NCBI RefSeq assembly: GCF_030936135.1
Contig: NC_082610.1
Location: 15,510,428-15,574,427, forward strand
Direction of reading: 5' to 3'
DNA from: Gavia stellata
Lineage: Eukaryota > Chordata > Aves > Gaviiformes > Gaviidae
DNA: 64,000 nucleotides
Numbering within the stretch: the first letter of the stretch is position 1; each line of letters starts with the position of its first letter. The position numbers and the translations under genes are program-made. The notes under the pieces are model-generated. The model searched no databases. It worked only from the letters and a program-made list of their open reading frames with translations, and was not told the DNA's origin. Positions 57,798 through 64,000 of this stretch are shown piece by piece.

Positions 57798-60700
57798 CTA
57801 GCATGAAGTAAAATAAAACATGGTTAAACATTAACGCGAGCACACTAATGCGAAGCAGTAAGCGCTTTCACGAGACTTTTTTTTTATTAAAGCCTCCCGC
57901 AGTTTGACAGAATGAACAATTCATATAGACACGTTAAGCGAACAGTTATCTCATGAGGCCACTGATGCCCAAACTCCTGCATCCCCTGCATGTCGCTGGT
58001 TATTGCAATTATTTTCTTGGTAATATTCCTGAAGAAAATGCAGGGGTTTTTATATATATGTAAATATATGTACACACATAGACATGTGTATATTCATATA
58101 GACATGTGATACACATGTTTGTAAGTCAGTCTGGAATCACGGAATGGTTGGGGTAGGAAGGGACCTCCAAAGGTCACCTGGTCCAAGCCCCCTGCTCAAG
58201 TCTAACACCCTGGCACCCTACGGTTATTTTTCTGGGTTCTTGAAGCCACACATGGGTACCCTATGTGCATGCAAAGATCTCATGTGATAGCGATGATCAA
58301 CTAGCATATCCCTGGATATAGTAGTAGAGTCAATTGTTATTCACACAGCAAAGATGGTAGAATCCGGTTCTCTGAAAGATAAACTGACCCAGAATAGCTA
58401 TTTCCGTCAAGCCTCTGTAGAGGCTCCTAATGTCTATACACCTCCCGATGTAAATTTGTCATTTTTCACAGGCCTTGTTGAAGGCACGTCACTGCCCATT
58501 TGGGCCTTTCTGATATGTGCTCATTTTTATTTAGATTTTTATTTTTTGCACAGATATTTGACTCAGATTAGTGACAATGAAAACAAAGGTATCTAAAGAT
58601 TAATGCTATTTGAGGTATTCACTCTATCAACCCTCTTTACTACTTCACCTATGTTTTATCTTTTTGTCCTAGGCCAAAGCAAATCAGAAAGTGAGAATAA
58701 TTTCAAAGGAAACTATGGAAGCAGAGGGAGTGTCTTAACTAGGGGCACACTTAGCAGTTAAATATCATAATATTTACAGGTTTTCCTATTTCCAATAGGG
58801 AAAACTCTGAAAATACTACTGGGAAGAGATGATACATATTTCTTCAGAAGGACAATGAAATTACCATAATTTTAATACTTGGAACGGCAAAATAACCTAA
58901 TCAGAGACAAAAATCAAGTTTTCTGTTAACACAATTCAATGAAAAACACATCAAAGGAATGAAAAAGTCAAACGCAATATTGCAGAATTAATTATAAGGG
59001 GCCAAATTTTCAGCTCACCTCAATTAAGACTCCGATGTTTGTTCGTGGGTAAGAATGGTATCTTACATAAGATACCAATAAATAAGATACCATAAATGAA
59101 CCCCCTGCTTATACAACTTTCTTTGCACTTTGGATTCTCTTGTGCAGCAACTGTATATGCCTCGCGCAGGCAAAAATACCTACGCAGCCCTGCGGTAGCC
59201 ACCGGAGTACCCAACACTAGCCACCGGAGTACAAACCGCTGCTGAAAATCCGGCCCCATGCTACCGAGAGTACAGACATCTCTTTCCTTCACCACAGTAA
59301 GATTATGGAAGCATCTTATCTGCAGAGCGACAGCAGTTATTTGAAGACTTTGTTAGCCCACATGTTAGCTCATTAGAAGCAGCATTACAAGAATAAAAGG
59401 TTTCTGGAAAAATAGCTGCATGCGTTCATTTGGATCTAATTTAGGTTTAGTAAAGATGTTAAAATTCAGCAAGCCACAGCAAAGGTACAATGGCAAATCA
59501 GACATGCCGAGAGCAGTTAGTTCTTACTTTTAAGGTGTTTAAACAAATGTGTAGTGAAATCCATTGCTTAAAGGGGAGTGAGGTGGCTGTGGTACAGAAG
59601 GTGAGGGTGCTTTAGATGGATAGGTCAACTGCTGAGCTAGAAGGGATCACATACAGGAATTAGGCTGCACAATCAAACATTCATATTGTAACAGAGCCAC
59701 CTTCATTTTCTAGCACATGAATATGAAACCTGATTAGTAATGCAATGAGGTGTTACACTATTTTAGTTACATGGAACACAGTTTAAACAACAACATTTCT
59801 ACCTGCTGGGTTGTTCTATTAGTTGTATAAACTATGCAAATAAACACTGCTGTTTTGATGAGAATATGGACAATCAATCTTAAGATGAAGTTTCACTGGA
59901 ACATTTTAAGGCACACAACACTGATATACCCTAATCAAGCCCTGCTTTTAAAACTGCAGTTCTGGAATAGCACCTATACTTGCTAATTTGATTTCAAGAT
60001 TTCACTGAGTTTATACAGGTTTTCAGCATTTCCTTTGTTATATGCCAATGAGCAGAAACAAAGATAATATATAGAAAAATCACACACACAAAAATATTAC
60101 AGATGCACAGAACATTTGCTTAGTACAGTGCATGACATTTTCAGATCTCAGCCTGAAACTTCTGATGAAGAATACAATGATTAAAACTATCCTTGTTCAT
60201 AAAACAGAGTAATGGTATACTATTAGGAGACAAAAATCATAAAACTGAAGAGATGGAAACTCATTCTTAAATTCTACTTTTACATTTTGAAGGGCCAAAG
60301 GTAGACCTAATTCCAAACCACGCAATTTAGGAAATGACTTCTTGATACTCCTGCATTTGATTTTAATCTTTCAGATTCTTGGCATGATTTCCATTTATAA
60401 GGATGGTATCTTACTAGGAACAGAGGGACTCTACAATGCTGCTTTACAAGGATTAGATAAAGGTACTATTTATTTTAAAAGAGCTTTATATTATCATAGC
60501 ATCTTAACATAACTTAACTGCTTGCCCCTGAAAAATGGGAGAAGTTAAGATTCACAGTCTTTCTCATAAGCAAATCCTTGTAAAAAAAATCTAGATATTT
60601 AGTTTGGGATTTTCAGATATGGTCAGCTTCGTCAACAAGGAGCAAATGACAACCCATACTGTAAAAATCAAACTACAAAAAAAAAGAATGTGAAGGAATC

Positions 60701-63700
60701 TGTAAAATTAGAATAAATGAGAATGAACAATCAGCTGTGCAAAGCATCAAATGCTTTTCTTTTTAATCACTTTACATAATCAGAAAATAGGCTGTAACTA
60801 AAAAACCTGACCTTTTTTTATGGTTTGTGTATTTTCTACCAAAACCAAACCACCCTGGCTTTTTTTAGAATTCCTTGAAAGGTGTTTATTTCTAAAGGAG
60901 TAAGTAATAATTGAAATCGAAGCAAGACATTTTACAAGAAGTGAGTATTTGAGACACAAATGTGGCAAGGAACACTGCACGGACAAAAAGGTTTGGCCTT
61001 CCCTAAAGAATCAAATCCTTGGCTACTATGTTAGGTTTTTTTAAGTGTCTGAAACACAAAAGAGCTAGCTGCTATACTTCACAAAGAAAATTAAATGAAA
61101 AATCATCTTGCAAATAACTGCAATTTTTTTTCAAGCAGCATTTCAACATTTCAGTGCCGATACGCATTTTAATTCTCTCTTTGGGGAGAACTAAAGGATT
61201 AAGAAGATTTCTGTGGTTACATACACCTAAGAATATGTGGTGATCACACTTTTGAAACAATTACAATTAAAAAATTAAAATATAAGCAAAAAACCTGTAG
61301 TAACGAGAACATAGCTACTACATTCACTATACAATATAAAAAGATCAAACATATTTCAGTACTGTACAGTTAGTGCAGCTTCGCACACACCCAGAAGCAA
61401 GGTGACTGGCCACAGGAAGGCTGTTCAGTATGGCAGGCACTCTGCCCTCGGCGTACTGACACAAAAGAGTCATTTCAAGTGTGGGCTGGGTTCATCTTGA
61501 GTGATCTTAGCTTCGGCATTACCTTTTCTCAAAAGAACCCAGAACTCATGTGGCAAAACGCTGTGTTGGTTCATACCTCCTGAAACACAAAGTCCCAGTC
61601 CACAAGCAAAGCGTGCGAGTCCCTGTTACAAGGACCTGGTTACTAGAACTGGGAGCAGACTGCCTGCGGAGAAGCCATTTTGATGCACAGATGCCTGAAG
61701 GTCCAAAAGGTTACTCCTGAAATGCTCCCAAGATTTTACAGTTCTGGGGTTTTTTTTATTTGTTTTGTTTTTTCTAACATCTAGCCTCCTCAGTGAATCA
61801 TTTTATCCCTTCCAGTCAGTTAAATTACCCACAGAACCTCTCTGAAGTCTCAAGATCTGTATCTTAAAAACTTATTCCATCCCTTCAAAATCACATTGCC
61901 CTCAGGTTTAGCTGCCACCGCATCCGTGAGCATACAGCCACATTCAATCAACAGTCTGTTACCATAGATGCATGTTACGCATCTGGATATTGGAATAATC
62001 TGTCTTTAATGGGAAGGTCTTAAGGGCTTCTGTGGCAAGTGCCATAAGTTTAAACTGGCAACTTCAGATGAGAAATGTGCATATTTTATCTCCATCATAG
62101 TTGAAGTTTCCATTATTTCCGTTCTCCACTGGAACAGTGAACTGTGGCAGTAACAAATGGCCAGTCGGATACTTGCTAGAATGGCTGCTGCATGTATTAC
62201 TGTGTGATACAAATCTCTTGACATTTCTTACTTATTTCAACTATAAAGCAATCAAGAGTGAAATGATCACTTTTAGTAACGTATTACAAAGGTTCTATTA
62301 ATTTCCAGGCATCAAGCAGAATTCACGCACAGCTGTCTTGCTCTGACCTCTAATCTTGGTCACCAGACAGAAGCATGCCAATACCCATTTTACAAGGTCT
62401 TTTTCAGCCTGTTGTCACACAGCTCAAGCTGCAAATGATCGCACTCTAATCTGAATGACCAGACCAGGGAATCTTTCTGTTAAAAAAAAATTAAAAATCC
62501 CTTTTGTCTTGATTTTTTTGAAGTCACGGATCAATTTACTTTTTAAAAATTAATATAGAAATACCTCATTTAATATAATTGTAGGGAATTCACTGAAAAT
62601 GTTAATTTTTTAGTACTATTAGTAAGAGCAAGTTTCCAAGCTCTGAACTTCCTGATCATACAATTTTGTCCCCTTCACCCTGTCCTTTAGAGGCCAAATA
62701 GTCAACGTAAATCTTTAGTCTCTCTAAGTTTGTTATCTTTACACACTTTTCACTATTTTGAATATGAATGACTAAAACTCTCTCTTATTCCAGCAGTTCA
62801 GCAACACCACCACTCAACTTCAGAAACTGGTAAGAAATAGCTGTTATTTTGTAAATAACTAAGTATTACCTGCTACCTCCTTGCTCCTCTGAGAGGCTTC
62901 AGAAGCCAAAGCGTATGATATGGTAATGATGCGCTCCTGCTCTTGCAGCTGTGAATCTAAATCGACTGAGTTGTGCTTGTCCTGGGCAACAGTAGGCTGT
63001 AGGTTGTGCATACTAGTGGGAAAGTGCAAAACAGCATTAACATTTACAAACATAAAGAAGAATCCACCATGCAGATGAGAACAAGCTTGAATTCATACAG
63101 CAGTTTTCGGATCTCATCTATCAAGCCCCGTATTTTATTGAAGCTCTTTAAAGTAGTGTTAGATATTGTATGTAAATGACTACAGCATACAAAGGCAAAT
63201 GATGCAGCCATTACATATTCAGTCACAATTTCTGCGTAGCATTAAGCATATCAGAAAGTCCTTTGTTGGAAATACACTGTTCATGTGAAAGCACTACCAA
63301 AACCCGCTATTTATTTGAAGCTGTTAGTAAAATTTCTTGTTAGTGCCCACAGGGAAAGGTATAACCTGGTGGTCCTCAGGCACAGCCTCTCTAATTGTAT
63401 TCCAAAGAGACAGCAGATACTTGAGGTAATCAAATTCTTGAAACTAAATGTTTCAGCTGACTCTACTTGCAAAAAGCATTCTTTCAGAACTCCAGCTCTT
63501 TGGAGACACCAGAAACTTGCTCTCACACTGACTTTTCTTCTGCTTTTGGCCAGATCTGTGCCTTTCCTTCCTCCTCACTCTCATCTACAAGTTGCTTGGT
63601 AAGGACTTACTGCTATTTTAGGATCCTCTGAACAGGAAAATGGACATATATAAAATTTGTCATTATCTCTTCTACCCTGTTTTAGAAAGGAGCTTTAAGT

Positions 63701-63972
63701 ATACTACATGAATTCTGTGTGCATTTTCTAAAAGCCACGAGTTACACTTAGATAATTCAATAGGAATTAGACTGTTGTATGAAGTTAGTTCCCAATGTTT
63801 AACACCAGCCCCTATATAAGATTTGAAAAAAACCTGACCTTGATTTAGTAAGAATATTCTTTATCTTTTCTGCTTTACGCTGCCTTGCTGCCAGTTCTTC
63901 TTTAGAAAGAGGCTCTTCTGGCTCCAGTTCAACATAGCGTTCTGGAATTGCAACCTTCTCAGGTTTTGACAA
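57775..63972 (-). CDS. PLEKHA7: PLEKHA7, C-terminal 99 residues (partial gene, 3' exons)
   Basis: Three minus-strand segments, 63972-63839, 63012-62870 and 57797-57775, splice to 300 nt in one open frame (99 residues plus TGA). Signature stretches are LSKPEKVAIPERYVELEPEE, EELAARQRKAEKIKNIL, DLDSQLQEQERIITISYALA and SEASQRSKEVA, ending AKAVSEH. These match the human PLEKHA7 C-terminus as I remember it (SSMCNLQP, SYALASEASQRSKQVA, ending AQAVTDP). PLEKHA7 is a pleckstrin-homology and WW-domain protein of the zonula adherens. It binds p120-catenin and links junctions to microtubule minus ends; those domains lie upstream, beyond the window edge. The part seen here is charged, partly helical and contains no catalytic residues. 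The gene converges on SMAP. Confidence 0.93.
58044..58125. repeat. TA/CATG-rich tract with repeated ATAGACATGTG
   Basis: Two copies of ATAGACATGTG (near 58,079 and 58,099) lie in a TATATATG-rich stretch beside the CR1 fragment. Confidence 0.65.
58130..58215 (-). mobile_element. CR1 LINE 3' end fragment, minus orientation
   Basis: GAATCACGGAATGGTTGGGG, GGAAGGGACCTCCAAAGGTC and the following CTGGTCCAAGCCCCCTGCTC are the reverse complement of the CR1 3' end. It lies inside the last PLEKHA7 intron in the same orientation as the gene. Confidence 0.88.
59057..59091. repeat. 9-bp inverted repeat plus a third copy
   Basis: GGTATCTTA (59,057-59,065) and TAAGATACC (59,068-59,076) are perfect inverted copies with a 2-base spacer. 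TAAGATACC recurs at 59,083-59,091. Confidence 0.8.
59196..59232. repeat. 15-bp direct repeat, 22-bp period
   Basis: TAGCCACCGGAGTAC occurs at 59,196 and again at 59,218. It is unusually CG-rich for this AT-rich intron. Confidence 0.8.
62870..63012 (-). CDS. PLEKHA7: PLEKHA7 penultimate coding exon
   Basis: This 143-nt exon has acceptor ttcccactag|T and donor GCAG|gtaata. It completes the split Ser and encodes MHNLQP, DLDSQLQEQERI and SYALASEASQRSKEVA, ending at phase 1. If the donor is ignored, the frame reads three more residues (GNT) into a TAG at 62,859-62,861, so intron retention would give a short alternative C-terminus. Confidence 0.92.
63013..63838 (-). other. PLEKHA7: PLEKHA7 intron between the two upstream exons in the window
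   Basis: This 826-bp intron is bounded by donor gtcagg and acceptor cccactag. A 105-codon plus-strand open frame inside it (63,285-63,602) has no recognisable family features and is treated as chance. Confidence 0.85.
63839..63972 (-). CDS. PLEKHA7: PLEKHA7 coding exon (antepenultimate segment)
   Basis: This 134-nt exon encodes 44 codons from LSKPEK to NILTKS plus two bases of the next Ser. The acceptor is ttctttccacag|TTG at phase 0 and the donor is TCAAG|gtcagg. The Glu-rich RYVELEPEEPLSKEEL block and the basic RQRKAEKIKNIL helix are the recognisable parts. Confidence 0.92.
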
Positions 63973-64000
63973 CTGTGGAAAGAAAGCAAGAATCAAGTTT

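Larger units (their letters stand above)
57798..62869 (-). other. PLEKHA7: PLEKHA7 last intron
   Basis: A 5,072-bp intron between the penultimate exon and the 23-nt terminal coding segment. It is AT-rich and non-coding. It contains a CR1 3'-end fragment near 58,132-58,215, a TA-rich patch near 58,044-58,115, and small direct and inverted repeats near 59,057-59,232. No further exon is visible in it. Confidence 0.75.

Noticed and set aside
59020-59295. 91-codon minus-strand frame in the PLEKHA7 last intron
   Set aside because: It has no homology to PLEKHA7 that I recognise and no flanking splice sites in phase. It includes the small repeat cluster.
61600-61660. Minus-strand acceptor-like ggcttctccgcag as a possible PLEKHA7 last exon
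   Set aside because: In the required phase it encodes residues unlike the PLEKHA7 C-terminus; the 57,797 acceptor fits far better.
62790-62826. Plus-strand 36-bp exon-like segment (attccag ... CTG|gtaaga)
   Set aside because: It is in an intron of a minus-strand gene, has no coding similarity and no partner exons.
63285-63602. 105-codon plus-strand open frame
   Set aside because: It lies in a PLEKHA7 intron, antisense, with no domain or splice support.

Overview
This window is vertebrate nuclear DNA and almost certainly from a bird. It holds sparse short exons with GT/AG introns in long AT-rich non-coding sequence, CpG islands, and several CR1 LINE fragments whose 3' ends carry the avian-type GATTCTATGATT tail. 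It also holds a few very old MIR/CORE-SINE-like relics. There is no prokaryotic gene organisation, CRISPR array or operon; nearly all open frames are chance frames in GC-rich islands or introns.

Two protein genes can be read exon by exon. (1) C11orf58/SMAP (small acidic protein), plus strand, complete in five exons from 41,979 to 47,200, with a CpG-island promoter just upstream and a polyadenylation signal at 47,418. (2) The 3' end of PLEKHA7, minus strand: three exon segments (63,972-63,839; 63,012-62,870; 57,797-57,775) encode its last 99 residues, followed by a probable 3' UTR of about 1.5 kb ending near 56,280. The two genes converge, with roughly 8.8 kb between their inferred 3' ends.

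From memory, the human order on 11p15 is SOX6(-) / C11orf58(+) / PLEKHA7(-). By synteny the left 41 kb should be the upstream part of SOX6 on the minus strand. No SOX6 coding exon is present. What is visible fits promoter and 5' non-coding sequence: CpG-rich blocks at about 2.1-2.3 kb and 6.4-7.8 kb, minus-strand splice donors next to them, and then about 33 kb of AT-rich gene-free DNA. The island at 41.0-42.4 kb sits where a distal SOX6 start could fire divergently from SMAP. It carries a CCAAT box, GC boxes and two oppositely oriented ACTACnnnTCCC motifs (ZNF143/THAP11 type).

Layout: 1-8 kb, candidate SOX6 promoter zone; 8-41 kb, non-coding, with CR1 copies at 31.3, 35.9 and 38.9 kb and MIR-like relics at 12.8, 21.9 and 35.6 kb; 41-42.4 kb, CpG-island promoter; 42-47.4 kb, SMAP; 47.4-56.3 kb, intergenic; 56.3-64 kb, PLEKHA7 3' end. 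I did not find a new multi-gene system. The items most worth a second look are the probable bidirectional promoter, the 23-nt PLEKHA7 terminal coding segment behind a 5-kb intron, a SOX/OCT-like composite site at 4,551, and a divergent SMAP acidic tail.
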